From positions 1-51,612 of the forward strand of contig JAHITY010000059.1 of NCBI GenBank assembly GCA_018817165.1: 51,612 nucleotides of DNA, in the 5' to 3' direction. The notes beneath the pieces were generated by a model. That model was not told the origin of the DNA. It was given only the letters and a program-made list of their open reading frames with translations, and did not search any database. Shown here piece after piece: positions 38,223-48,509 of the stretch. A program made the position numbers and the translations under genes. The DNA is from Candidatus Omnitrophota bacterium (GTDB lineage: Bacteria; Omnitrophota; Gorgyraeia; B26-G9). Numbering within the stretch: the first letter of the stretch is position 1; every line of letters starts with the position of its first letter.

Positions 38223-40777
38223 TATAAGTCCCCTTTATTAAGCATATCCGCTATTTTAACCAAAGGGCTGAGACAATATCGTACTGCTTTTTTAGCCGCA
38301 TCATTAGCTCTGATCATATCTGCTAACTTGGGACCGATAATATAATAAGCCGCGACAAATTCCCTGCCGCGATAATCCGCCATCAATTGTTTATCTCTAA
38401 ATTTTCGCAGTAATACCACTTCCGAGGCTTGTTGATCTCCATAGCAAGCAGTTGCCACAAAACAACTACTACTACTGCTACCGGAATCAGCGTTTGCTGA
38501 TCCTTCAAAAACAGTGGTGCTCCCCCTATTCGTAGTTGCCACAGCTCCCTCATAAACAGTACCATTATAACCAAAAGCCATATAATGATAAGTTGTTCCG
38601 GCAATAACATTAGTATGATTATAAGTTTCGGTTGTTCCGGGAGTCGCCGCACGAGAAAGCAGCAAAGTCCCATCAGTTTCGCTGGTAGGATAGGTTCCAT
38701 CCGTGCGATAGCGAATCATCACATGAGTCAGATCAGCTCTGCTAGAATTTTTCCAAGCTAAAGTCACCCAACTGCTGCTGGCAAAAACAATATTATTTGC
38801 CGTAAAATTTGCTGGCGATAATAAAGCCACCTTTAAAGAAGTCTCCGGATCACCCAATAAATTTGTCGTAAAATAAGCCCATCGATAGTCATTATATGCG
38901 CCAGATATACCCATAGTTTGATCTTTTGCCGACTGCAAAGCTCTGCCGATACTGGTAATCCCATAACGCACCTGCGCGTCCCAGAATAAACGCTGAACCC
39001 GCTGCGATCCGCCATCAGTACCAGCTGGATCATACCAACCGTATCGGGAATTGCCGATAAACGCAAATGCTCCATGATTATCCTTAATAAAATGCTCTAA
39101 AGCACTATCTGAAGTACCATAAACCCCATCACTCTGCCGATTATCAAAAGCCCCGGAATAGCAGCCCTGCGTATAGCCAAAGAAATAATCAGTATTATGC
39201 AAAGTCAAATCATCATCAATATTGGCATTGATTATTGTCCTAGCAAACACAGTATTAGTAGCATGTGTTAAATGATTAATAATATGAATTCCCGAATTAA
39301 TAATATTAATTAAATCATTGTCAACCCAAATTCGATCTTGATCATAGAGATTATTAAAACTAAAATAACCGCTTTCAGCCATACCACTTGTAGTATAGCC
39401 ATTGGCACTTGATCCATTGCGGATTTCTTCCAGATAAGGCTTTGCATAAAAAAAACCGGCAGTTTGATCAAGATCTCCACCGACCATACAAGCCCTGGTC
39501 AGATAATCAGCATTAGAATTTTCATAAATAATTGTTTTTCTCACAAAATTTTCCAGTTCTACCGTTGAATCAACCGGCGCCCGGCCAATATAAACTTCAG
39601 CCGCAAGATCGACCTCGCCCCCGGATTCTCCATCATTCAGCTCTCCATAAATCCCATTATTATTGGAATCAAATGTACCCAAACAGCCGTAATACATATC
39701 ACAAGGCATATTACTATCCGGATCATCAGGCGCCCCGGTATCATTTACCTTGCCGTAAAGACCGCGCACTGGAATAATCGGAGCCGCTTCAGTTTCTCCG
39801 GTAGCAAGACCTCCGCCGTCAGCATCGCCGACCAAAAGCACATATTGTGTTTGATTTGATATATAATAAGTTCTAATGCAATTACGGATCTTTTCAATAT
39901 TATCCGCTCCGGCGTAATTTAAATAAATCATATCTGTATCCAGCATTTGAGCGTTAAGTCTAGCCCGCTTGTGAATTAAAAGATCCTCAAGATCATAGGC
40001 TCCTCTGTAATCAGCAAATGTCTTACTGGTTATTATCAAATAATCTACTGTGGCTAATTGGGCGGCTTTGTGCAAAGGATAAGTATTAACATCTTCCGGA
40101 TTATCCACGAACTCACTTACTATTTGCTTGTCAGCATCAATCCCTCGGTAAAGTGAATTATTATTACTGCCCAGAGTCGCTGGCTCATCTGCTAAAATAA
40201 TATTCAAATTCAGATTATCATAATAAGCTAATTTCCCGGTTGCCGGAATATATTCCACGGGGAAAAGATTAACAATCAGGATTTTATAACCGCGCATTTG
40301 TTGAGTAGAAACAACTTTATAAGGAGATTCAGGATAAGCCGTATTCCTAGAATAAACTTCAGCTTTAGGCAATGTGGGATTAATCGGCCCCTCATAATCT
40401 GTTCGCACCGGAGCTTGTGCTGGTTCCACCAAATAAGTACCATATAGATACTTTTTACTCGTCCAACCGACAGTTACATCACTGACTTTTTTACCCTGCG
40501 GAATCAAATATTTTATGGTTTTGATCGGCAATAAAGGTTCACCGGGTGCGGCAAAATTAGTTAAACCTTTGATTGTAACTCGATTATAATTATTTATTTT
40601 AGTAATTTCAACTGAATCAAGCTGGGCACTTACTACCTGATTTTTTACCTTTACAGACAAGCCCTGATTTTCTGAGCCGGCATAAACATTTAAATTAAAT
40701 AAAAAAACAAACAAATACACACAATAAAATATCCAAGTTGTTCTACTCCTGTGCATCAGCTTTTTCCTCCCACTCAC
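38222..40777 (-). CDS. C25 (gingipain-like) peptidase with C-terminal CFI-box-type sorting region
   Basis: VDYLIITSKTFAD...YVLLVGDADG...IHIINHLTHATN...FFGYTQGCYSGAFD...GAFAFIGNSRYGW; C-terminus SSSSSCFVATACYGDQQASEVVLLRKFRDKQLMADYRGREFVAAYYIIGPKLAD. Confidence 0.85.
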   Translation of the reverse strand: MSGRKKLMHRSRTTWIFYCVYLFVFLFNLNVYAGSENQGLSVKVKNQVVSAQLDSVEITKINNYNRVTIKGLTNFAAPGEPLLPIKTIKYLIPQGKKVSDVTVGWTSKKYLYGTYLVEPAQAPVRTDYEGPINPTLPKAEVYSRNTAYPESPYKVVSTQQMRGYKILIVNLFPVEYIPATGKLAYYDNLNLNIILADEPATLGSNNNSLYRGIDADKQIVSEFVDNPEDVNTYPLHKAAQLATVDYLIITSKTFADYRGAYDLEDLLIHKRARLNAQMLDTDMIYLNYAGADNIEKIRNCIRTYYISNQTQYVLLVGDADGGGLATGETEAAPIIPVRGLYGKVNDTGAPDDPDSNMPCDMYYGCLGTFDSNNNGIYGELNDGESGGEVDLAAEVYIGRAPVDSTVELENFVRKTIIYENSNADYLTRACMVGGDLDQTAGFFYAKPYLEEIRNGSSANGYTTSGMAESGYFSFNNLYDQDRIWVDNDLINIINSGIHIINHLTHATNTVFARTIINANIDDDLTLHNTDYFFGYTQGCYSGAFDNRQSDGVYGTSDSALEHFIKDNHGAFAFIGNSRYGWYDPAGTDGGSQRVQRLFWDAQVRYGITSIGRALQSAKDQTMGISGAYNDYRWAYFTTNLLGDPETSLKVALLSPANFTANNIVFASSSWVTLAWKNSSRADLTHVMIRYRTDGTYPTSETDGTLLLSRAATPGTTETYNHTNVIAGTTYHYMAFGYNGTVYEGAVATTNRGSTTVFEGSANADSGSSSSSCFVATACYGDQQASEVVLLRKFRDKQLMADYRGREFVAAYYIIGPKLADMIRANDAAKKAVRYCLSPLVKIADMLNKGDL

Positions 40778-42263
40778 GCCATTTATAAACAGCTTGATCC
40801 AAAGCCTTTTTCATTGCCTGGTCACGCTTTTCTTTTATATCCATCAACTCTGTAGTCTGATTAACAATATGCGGAGTGATAAAAACAACTATTTCTTTTT
40901 TTACATTCGTCGTGCCCTGACTTTTAAAAAACATGCCCAATACAGGAATATTGCCGAGTATCGGAACTTTTGATTGAGTCTTTGATACAGTATCTTTAAT
41001 CAATCCGCCCAAAACAATTGTTTTTCCATCTCGCACAATAACCGTTGTATCAGCCTGAGTAGTATCAACTGCCAATGAATTATTAACCTCAGCCACTCTT
41101 CTGGCTGAACTTACTTCCGGATGAATTTTAAGGGTAATAAAACCATCATCACTGATTTTCGGAGTAACTGTAAGCTTAACACCCACATCAATAAATTTAG
41201 TTTCTTCAGTCTGAGTATTTGAATCTTTATCAATATAAGTTACTAAATACGGCTCAGAAGCCCCGACCAAGATATTCGCTTCATTATTATTCATAACTGT
41301 AATCCGCGGATTAGAAAGAATATTTGTATCCGTCATGCTCTCTAAAGCCTGTATCGTGATCTGATACTGATCCGCGCTCAGCGTGCCGATTCTTAAAGTT
41401 CCGCCATTGCTCACACTCACCGGTAAAACAGCAGACACATTTATCGCATCTCCATCTGTGTCATTAAGATATTCCCAATTTACCCCCAAACCCTTACTTT
41501 TGTCAACTGAAATTTCTAAAATTTTTGCTTCGATCAATACCTGCTTTGATCTTTGATCCCAATTCTTTATCAACATATCTATTTTAGTAATTGTCTCGGC
41601 AATCGCCCTAATAACCAAACTATTTGTTCTTTCATCAATAAAGATTTCCCCTTCTTGCTTGGGAATTAATTCCGTAAGCTTGGCCATCATTTCTTTAGCA
41701 TCAGCATAATTTAAATTATAAACCTTGGTAATCATCTTATGGTCAAGCGCCGCGATTACTTCCTCAGCCTCAGCGATATTCGCCACTGTATCCGTAATAA
41801 TCACCTGATTAGCCATTGAATTTATTTCCACTCTGCCGCGAGGAGATTTTGTAGAATTAAGCACTTGTCTTAAATCCGCGACTTTGACATTACTTAAGAA
41901 AAATACCCGGCTGACTAATTTTTCAGTCTGCTCTTGCTGCAAAACATCCTGCTGAGTCAAAACTCGAATAATCCCTTTGTCTTCCACAAATAAAAAATTA
42001 TTCGCGGTTAAAACAGCATCCAAAGCCTGAGCAACTGTAATATCATTGAGCTTAGCAGTTACCCGTCCCTGCACATTCCGGCTGGCAACAATATTAACCT
42101 GCCCTTGTTCAGCGAGTAATCTTAGAACATCCAGGATACTCATATTCTTAACATCCAGATCTATTTTAACTGTATTAATATCCGTAGCATATACCTGCCC
42201 AGAAAAACATAATAGGCTCAATACAATTAATAATATAACTGAAAATAAAAGTTTATTTTTCAT
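40743..42263 (-). CDS. PilQ/GspD-like secretin
   Basis: ISLDVKN-like STN/AMIN region, VYNLNYADAKEMMAKL N-domains, VLIEAKILEISVDKSKGLGVNWE, secretin core VGVKLTVTPKISDDGFITLKIHPEVS. Confidence 0.92.
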   Translation of the reverse strand: MKNKLLFSVILLIVLSLLCFSGQVYATDINTVKIDLDVKNMSILDVLRLLAEQGQVNIVASRNVQGRVTAKLNDITVAQALDAVLTANNFLFVEDKGIIRVLTQQDVLQQEQTEKLVSRVFFLSNVKVADLRQVLNSTKSPRGRVEINSMANQVIITDTVANIAEAEEVIAALDHKMITKVYNLNYADAKEMMAKLTELIPKQEGEIFIDERTNSLVIRAIAETITKIDMLIKNWDQRSKQVLIEAKILEISVDKSKGLGVNWEYLNDTDGDAINVSAVLPVSVSNGGTLRIGTLSADQYQITIQALESMTDTNILSNPRITVMNNNEANILVGASEPYLVTYIDKDSNTQTEETKFIDVGVKLTVTPKISDDGFITLKIHPEVSSARRVAEVNNSLAVDTTQADTTVIVRDGKTIVLGGLIKDTVSKTQSKVPILGNIPVLGMFFKSQGTTNVKKEIVVFITPHIVNQTTELMDIKEKRDQAMKKALDQAVYKWREWEEKADAQE

Positions 42264-42766
42264 AGTCTTAGCTCAAACGTTTCATCATTTTTTTTCAGAA
42301 TAACTCTGTCCGATTTAACCTGATCAACAATAAAACCTTCAACATTTTCTCCGCCATAACAGTAAAAAGACCGGTCATTGGTAATATTACTGATTATCGC
42401 CTGTGGACCTTGCCCCCCGGAGACAATACCTAAAAGAATTAATTGTCCAAGGCTTAAGTCAGTCTGGACATCTTTTACCGCTAAATCTTTTTTTTCTCCA
42501 GAAACAATCCCCGATTGCGCGATAAATAATTTTCTACGGGTAAGAATCCGCTCATAATATTTCTCTGATTTCTTAACCAGTTCTAAACTAGCCATTGCCG
42601 GCATTGCTTTTTTACCCAGAGAAGTTTCAATATTAATATCAGTTTGATTAAAAAACAATCCACTGAAATATATCAGCAGTAATCCAGCTAAACTAATTAA
42701 TCCTATATTAACACAATTTATATATTTATCTCTAGAAATAATTCGGCTAAGCTGATCATTTACCAT
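42260..42766 (-). CDS. PilP/GspC-like pilus or secretion assembly protein
   Basis: Position before the secretin; single N-terminal TM and LGIVSGGQGPQAIISNITNDRSFYCYGGENVEGFIVDQVKSDRVILKKNDETFELRL, a GspC homology-region-like end. Confidence 0.65.
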   Translation of the reverse strand: MVNDQLSRIISRDKYINCVNIGLISLAGLLLIYFSGLFFNQTDINIETSLGKKAMPAMASLELVKKSEKYYERILTRRKLFIAQSGIVSGEKKDLAVKDVQTDLSLGQLILLGIVSGGQGPQAIISNITNDRSFYCYGGENVEGFIVDQVKSDRVILKKNDETFELRL

Positions 42767-42775
42767 AATAAAAAT

Positions 42776-43297
42776 CTATTCCTTTGCTAAAATAGCGCTT
42801 AAAAGCAGCTGAACTTTTAAAGGCTCATCTTTTGCCTGTGCATTAATTTGCGTATGTTTAATTGAAAACATATATGGAGATTTATCTAAAGCATAAAAAA
42901 ATCTGCCCAAATTCTTTAATTCACCTTCAGTTTCTAATTTAAAATCAAATTCATTATACATACCATCATCTTTTAAGGGAAAGGGTTTTACATTAATCAC
43001 ATTAAGCCCGGCCGTCCCAGCTTTGCTTTTAACATCCTGCAAAATATCGGTTACCGCCGGCTTAGCTGAATTTGCCTCAAATTTTTGGACAAAATCATTG
43101 TATTCTTTTTCAATTACAGTTTTACCATTAAGGATTTGACTTATTTGACTTAAAGCTGTTTCCGCTGACTCAATCTGCGAATTAATTATAACATAACGCG
43201 GATAAGCAAATTGAAAAAAGAAAAAATAGACTCCTATGCCTAAAATAAGACATAAATATACTGACATTAAAAATAATTCTCTGCGCACTAAGCTCAT
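42776..43297 (-). CDS. PilO-like pilus assembly protein
   Basis: N-terminal TM, coiled-coil, ILQDVKSKAGTAGLNVINVKPFPLKDDGMYNEFDFKLETEGELKNLGRFFYALDKSPYMFSIKHTQI. Confidence 0.75.
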   Translation of the reverse strand: MSLVRRELFLMSVYLCLILGIGVYFFFFQFAYPRYVIINSQIESAETALSQISQILNGKTVIEKEYNDFVQKFEANSAKPAVTDILQDVKSKAGTAGLNVINVKPFPLKDDGMYNEFDFKLETEGELKNLGRFFYALDKSPYMFSIKHTQINAQAKDEPLKVQLLLSAILAKE

Positions 43298-43932
43298 AAA
43301 TAATTATTTTCTCTTGTTTCTTGACTGATAGTTGTTGACGGACCATGCCCTGGAAAAACCAATGTTTCTGGTTCCAAAGCTTTTATCAATTTATTATTAA
43401 TTGAATCAAGTAATGCTTTAAAAGATCCACCTGGTAAATCAGTCCGGCCGACTCCATGACAAAATAAAGTATCTCCGCTAAACAAGACATCTCTTACTTG
43501 CAAACAAATCCCACCACGAGAATGCCCGGGAGTATGTATCACTTTTAGCCGCAAATCGCCTACAGACACAATGTCATCATCTTTTAAAATCTTTAGGTTT
43601 GGATTAAATTCTTGGCCTATCCCAAAATTAGCTGAAAGATTCTTCTGACTATTTGTCAGCATTTCCGCGTCATCCGCATGGATATAAACCGGTAAATCAA
43701 AACTATCCAAACACCCGATATGATCATAATGTCCATGAGTTAAAACTACTGCTTTAAGCTTAAGTTTTTCCTGCTTGACAACCGCATTAATTTTAGCACA
43801 ATCAGCGCCTGGATCAATAATCACAGCCTCATAAGTATTAGCACAGCCTAACACATAACAATTGGTTTGTAATGGCCCAACCACTATTGTCCTGACAATT
43901 AATCCTTTATCCATGCTTTTACTTTTTCCCAA
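43294..43932 (-). CDS. MBL-fold metallohydrolase (glyoxalase II-like)
   Basis: VVGPLQTNCYVLG, AVVLTHGHYDHIGCLDSF, HTPGHSRGGICLQ, FPGHGPSTTI. Confidence 0.93.
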   Translation of the reverse strand: MGKSKSMDKGLIVRTIVVGPLQTNCYVLGCANTYEAVIIDPGADCAKINAVVKQEKLKLKAVVLTHGHYDHIGCLDSFDLPVYIHADDAEMLTNSQKNLSANFGIGQEFNPNLKILKDDDIVSVGDLRLKVIHTPGHSRGGICLQVRDVLFSGDTLFCHGVGRTDLPGGSFKALLDSINNKLIKALEPETLVFPGHGPSTTISQETRENNYL

Positions 43933-44387
43933 GAATAATCTTGTTCAAGTTCTTTTTCAATATTCTTTAATTGATGTTTTATTTGCGCTGTTTGGTATTT
44001 ATGTTTGCTTGAATTCTTCAAATCAGCAATCAAAGGTTTAAGACTTTCTAAAATAGTCGTATATTCCTGTTTATATTCGTCCAAAGCCAAAGCATGCATG
44101 AGTTTAATATAATTAGAAGCATTATGAACCATGCGATAAGTCCATAGTTTATTTTCTTGAAATGAGGTCTGCGCTTCTTCTAATGAAGATATTGCCAGAA
44201 GATGATATTGATTATACAATTCTTGATTAGTTTTAGGGACAACTATCGTCTCTTCATACTCAAGTACAGGCGAATTTGGTTCCGACAATTGGACATCATC
44301 AGGATCTCCGATTTCTACCCCGGCAACAAAACCGTATAAAAATAAAGCAGTTATAATAATACCACTAGAATATAAAAATTTTCTCAT
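43899..44387 (-). CDS. Exported hypothetical protein
   Basis: Signal-like MRKFLYSSGIIITALFLYGFVAGVE; helical remainder; tightly packed in the operon. Confidence 0.65.
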   Translation of the reverse strand: MRKFLYSSGIIITALFLYGFVAGVEIGDPDDVQLSEPNSPVLEYEETIVVPKTNQELYNQYHLLAISSLEEAQTSFQENKLWTYRMVHNASNYIKLMHALALDEYKQEYTTILESLKPLIADLKNSSKHKYQTAQIKHQLKNIEKELEQDYSWEKVKAWIKD

Positions 44388-45115
44388 CGTCCCTGACCAA
44401 GCCTTTGCGCTAGATATTCAGCAATCCTTGCTTTTCTTATCTTAGTTTGAGCTTTAGTAGGAATATTATAACTAATTCTTTTTATTTCCACAAGTCTTTT
44501 TTTAGTATCATATACGGCATAAGCTGCATCAGGATTTCCGTCACGCGGCTGGCCCACGCTTCCAACATTAACTATATACTCTGAATCCGCCTCTAATTTA
44601 AATAAATCCGGATAATTGAGAAAAATCGCACCAGTCTTATTTTTCTTAATAAACATCGGAATATGCGTGTGTCCAATAAAACAAGGCTTGTTTTGGATTA
44701 AATTAAAACTTTTAATCGCCGCAGCAATCGAATATGTATATAAAAATTTATCTGCCCTCCATAAACCAGCATGCGCAGCATAAAGATTGTTATCCGAATA
44801 AGTCAGGGGTAAATTTCTCAAGAATTGCTTTTCTGACTCATCCAGCACCTGCTTTGTCCAAGCAATTGCTTGCAGCGCAAACTGATTAAAATAAAAATCA
44901 TCAAATTTTTCAACTACAGCCCAGTCATGATTACCGGCAATATTAATTGCCCCTAATTCGCGTAAACTAGCAATACATTTGCCTGGATCAGCGCCATAGC
45001 CCACAATATCACCCAGACAAATAAACTGATCAATTTTTTCCGATTGATAAGCTTTTAAAACAGCCTGCCAAGCCTCAAAATTAGCATGCACATCAGAAAA
45101 AATTGCGTATCTCAT
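44384..45115 (-). CDS. Metallophosphoesterase (YfcE/diadenosine-tetraphosphatase-like)
   Basis: MRYAIFSDVHANFEAWQAVL, FICLGDIVGYGADPGKCI, GNHDWAV, FIGHTHIPMF. Confidence 0.92.
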   Translation of the reverse strand: MRYAIFSDVHANFEAWQAVLKAYQSEKIDQFICLGDIVGYGADPGKCIASLRELGAINIAGNHDWAVVEKFDDFYFNQFALQAIAWTKQVLDESEKQFLRNLPLTYSDNNLYAAHAGLWRADKFLYTYSIAAAIKSFNLIQNKPCFIGHTHIPMFIKKNKTGAIFLNYPDLFKLEADSEYIVNVGSVGQPRDGNPDAAYAVYDTKKRLVEIKRISYNIPTKAQTKIRKARIAEYLAQRLGQGR

Positions 45116-45129
45116 GGTTTATTAACACC

Positions 45130-45405
45130 TTAAAAAGTTATTTCAAAATCATTAAAATCATTTCCCGCCTTATCCCAAGAAATTTGCTTATCCCGAATAT
45201 ATTGACCCAAAGCAGCATCAATATTTGCTAAAAAATCCACCAGAGTTTGCTTATCTGCTTCGGCAATTAATTCCACCCGCCCATCAGCTAAGTTTCTGAC
45301 CAAACCCAAAACCGGAAACCCAGCGGCAATATTTCTTACCTGATAACGAAATCCAACGCCCTGCACCATTCCGGAATAATAAACATGTACTTGATTTGCG
45401 CTCAT
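45130..45405 (-). CDS. Acylphosphatase
   Basis: VHVYYSGMVQGVGFRYQVRNIAAGFPVLGLVRNLADGRVELIAEA. Confidence 0.95.
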   Translation of the reverse strand: MSANQVHVYYSGMVQGVGFRYQVRNIAAGFPVLGLVRNLADGRVELIAEADKQTLVDFLANIDAALGQYIRDKQISWDKAGNDFNDFEITF

Positions 45406-45790
45406 ATCTGCCTTTTCACCAAGTTCTCATTAAAAATAGTTTATCAAATCAGCCTGGGTTTAGTCAAGTTAACTTAAAGCTATTAGTTCAGCTATTAAAA
45501 CTTTCCGCACATAGTTTCTTAGTTGCTCATCCTAAATTTTTTATTATTTTATTGTTCTTAATCGTGGAGAATCCAAATTTTAATCTGTAGAATATTTTCC
45601 TTTTCTGCAAATGTTTTTTGAGCTATTGGAAAAATTTGTTTTTAGAATATCCCAAATAGGGTGTGTGGAAATAAAGCTTTGAATTGCGAATAATCGGGAT
45701 ATTCCGACTATGGTTTCTTTAAATATCGAGGATTATAAGCGGCAATATTAAATAAAAAACTGCTCTTTGCGGCTTTGCGTAAAAATACTG

Positions 45791-47764
45791 TTATTTCACT
45801 AACCGTTCTACCAGATTATTAAGCTCTACCGCGTATTGAAAGAGTACCTGCGCAGAAACAGACATCTGCCCCATAGAAGTGCACATTTCCTGCACTGAAA
45901 CAGATATCTCCTGAGTTCCGGATGAACTTTTTTCCGCGATTGACGCAACTTCATTAACGGAATTCACGACAATCCCGATTCCTTCAAGCTGCTTCTTAAT
46001 GATATCCTGCATGCTCATAACCATCTTTGTCGTCCGATCCGACTCGAAAACAATTTCATTCAAAGCCTTGGACGCCATACTGACTACTTTTTTACCTTCA
46101 TTAACTTCTCGATATCCGGACTCAATAGAAATAGCAACTTTATTTGTTTCGCTCTGGACCCCGGAAATAAGAATGGCAATTTTCTTTGCCGCCCCGGCAG
46201 AACCATCGGCCAATTTTTTGACTTCCTCAGCTACTACGGCAAACCCCCTACCACTTTCCCCAGCGCGGGCAGCCTCAATCGCCGCGTTAAGCGCCAACAA
46301 GTTCGTCTGGTCGGCAATCGTGGTTATCGTTTCGATAATCTCCCCTATTTCCTGAGACCGATCTCTCAGCACGTTTACGATCTCTACCGCTTTAGAAACA
46401 AAATCGCTGATCCTCTCCATGATTTTAACCGTCTCCATAGCCGCCTCTTTTCCCAGCTGTGCCTGCTCAACAGACTTCTTTGCCGCTTGCGCGGTCTCAT
46501 GGGTACTTGAAGCAACTTGACTAGAAAGGGCGCCGATATCGCTCATCGTTCGGGAAGTTTCTTCTAAACACTGTGCCTGGCTATTAACCCCTTTATTAAT
46601 TTCCTGCACCGCACCGGAAAAATTAAGCGTCGTGCTGTTTATCTGCTCCGTTGAAGCGGACAATTCCTCCGCAGACAGCTTCACCTTATCAGCCGTCTGT
46701 TTAACTTCCTCAACGATTTGTCGTAAGGTAGACATAAGTTTATTAAACGCCTTTGCCACCTGAAGCGTCTCGTCTTTCGAATTAACCACAACCTGCTGAC
46801 TGAGATCGCCCTTCCAGTCGCCAACCTGATTCGCAAGCGAAATTAGCGGTTTTGTCAAGCTTTGCGCGAACACATAACTGATAATCGCCGCGAGGCCTAG
46901 GCAGCTAATAAGTAAAATCAACAACATCGACTTTATGCGGTTTTGCGCCAGAATCGATTCTCTATTACTTACGCCCACCGCAATATCAATAGCTGTATGA
47001 TCTTCACCGAGCGAATAGGAAAATGTCGAAAAACTGAAAGACTCATTATCCAAGGTTACGATATCCATGCTTTTTGAACGAATAATCTGCTGCAAACGGG
47101 AAAGCGTTTTATTTTTGGTTGCTTCCGTCACCGGCTCTTTCCAAAGATAATACCCAGTAAATTCCCCTTTTACAGAAAAAATGATTTTACTTTCCGAGCT
47201 TTGAGAAAGCTCTTTAGCAAAACCCGCATTAAGAAATTTGCCCACCTGTATCAGCCCCACAAGCTCACCCGCACTTCTCAGCGGAGCTGTCGCACGAACC
47301 GCATAGCCGCGCTGTCCGGATTCCACCCCAATTACCACATTACCAAGCAAAGCACTCTTGATAAGCGGCTGTTCCGCTTTTGAATCGCCAAATAATTCCG
47401 GACTATCCCCCCTTATCAACACATCTCCTTTGGCATCAAGAACCTGTACTGTATCAAAATCTTCAGAAGAAAATCCCTTAAGTACCTCTAAAAGCTGTTT
47501 TCTATCTTTAGTTTGAATCGTATAATTTACGGCATCCTGGATATCCGGGATATTTTTAAGCAAGCTTACATATGTCAGCGCTTTACGCTCAAAATCCTTA
47601 AAATTGCCATTAATATGGGCTAGAACCTGGGTAACCTGTCTTTCCTGGTTATGGCGCAAAGTACTTTGTATCTGATTCAGAATAAAAAGATAAGAAATTA
47701 ATAAAGGCACTACCGCTACCGCTATAATTACTCCTGTAAGTTTTGATCGCAATCCCTTAAACAT
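45791..47764 (-). CDS. Methyl-accepting chemotaxis protein (Cache-like sensor, HAMP, MA domain)
   Basis: N-terminal TM, extracytoplasmic sensor, second TM, HAMP, hairpin tip [45 protein letters not shown]. Confidence 0.96.
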   Translation of the reverse strand: MFKGLRSKLTGVIIAVAVVPLLISYLFILNQIQSTLRHNQERQVTQVLAHINGNFKDFERKALTYVSLLKNIPDIQDAVNYTIQTKDRKQLLEVLKGFSSEDFDTVQVLDAKGDVLIRGDSPELFGDSKAEQPLIKSALLGNVVIGVESGQRGYAVRATAPLRSAGELVGLIQVGKFLNAGFAKELSQSSESKIIFSVKGEFTGYYLWKEPVTEATKNKTLSRLQQIIRSKSMDIVTLDNESFSFSTFSYSLGEDHTAIDIAVGVSNRESILAQNRIKSMLLILLISCLGLAAIISYVFAQSLTKPLISLANQVGDWKGDLSQQVVVNSKDETLQVAKAFNKLMSTLRQIVEEVKQTADKVKLSAEELSASTEQINSTTLNFSGAVQEINKGVNSQAQCLEETSRTMSDIGALSSQVASSTHETAQAAKKSVEQAQLGKEAAMETVKIMERISDFVSKAVEIVNVLRDRSQEIGEIIETITTIADQTNLLALNAAIEAARAGESGRGFAVVAEEVKKLADGSAGAAKKIAILISGVQSETNKVAISIESGYREVNEGKKVVSMASKALNEIVFESDRTTKMVMSMQDIIKKQLEGIGIVVNSVNEVASIAEKSSSGTQEISVSVQEMCTSMGQMSVSAQVLFQYAVELNNLVERLVK

Positions 47765-47844
47765 TTCACTCCTTTCATCTGTAACATCTAATTATAAATC
47801 GAATCAAATTATCATTTAATCCGAATTTTTAATTAGAAGATATA

Positions 47845-47879
47845 CCGGAATTTTCTGCTGCTTAAGCAGAAAATTCCGG
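47845..47879 (-). terminator. Hairpin downstream of 47903-48493
   Basis: CCGGAATTTTCTGCT-GCTTA-AGCAGAAAATTCCGG, 15-bp perfect stem. Confidence 0.6.
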
Positions 47880-47902
47880 ATATCCTCTTTGCTTTTAAAT
47901 AA

Positions 47903-48493
47903 CTACTTATCTGCGAAAATCTGGCGATAATTGTCTTGTATAGTCGCCATGTCGTTTTCAACAAGTCCCGGATTTGACGCATTAACCGCCGCGGCTAAAT
48001 GCCCGGTAAGTAACTCATTGAACGACTTGCGCACTGATCTATCAAGCCCAAAATCGATCTTTTTCGCTTCAGAAGAAACTATCAGATAATCCAAATAAGC
48101 AAGTTTCAAATGCTCTTTAATCTTCCCCAGATCTGCCCCATTTTTAATTGAACTTTTTGTCGTAAGAAAAACATCTTGAATGTCATAAAAAATAAGTTTT
48201 TGAAGAGCACCCTTCACTTTCTCTTTATCTCCACTGGCAACTGCACTTTCAAGCTGTGACTTGATATTCACGCTCAAATTCGTCTCCAAAGCAACTATAA
48301 CTCCTTCAATCTGACGTGAAAGCTCTAGAATTTTGGAAAATTGCCCAGCGTCTGCGTTATCAAACATCTGTTGATAAACATAGAGAGAGGAAACCTCCAA
48401 ATTCTCTCTGTAGCTTTGCGCTTTTGCTAAAGAAAGGGAGAGTAGCACCACAAGTACACTACTTAATATTATGAATAGTGATTTACCCCTCAT
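47903..48493 (-). CDS. Exported alpha-helical hypothetical protein
   Basis: Start trimmed to MRGKSLFIILSSVLVVLLSLSLAKAQSYREN with AGAGAGGACTGGAT upstream; lies between porin and MCP. Confidence 0.75.
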   Translation of the reverse strand: MRGKSLFIILSSVLVVLLSLSLAKAQSYRENLEVSSLYVYQQMFDNADAGQFSKILELSRQIEGVIVALETNLSVNIKSQLESAVASGDKEKVKGALQKLIFYDIQDVFLTTKSSIKNGADLGKIKEHLKLAYLDYLIVSSEAKKIDFGLDRSVRKSFNELLTGHLAAAVNASNPGLVENDMATIQDNYRQIFADK

Positions 48494-48509
48494 ATCCAGT
48501 CCTCTCTTT

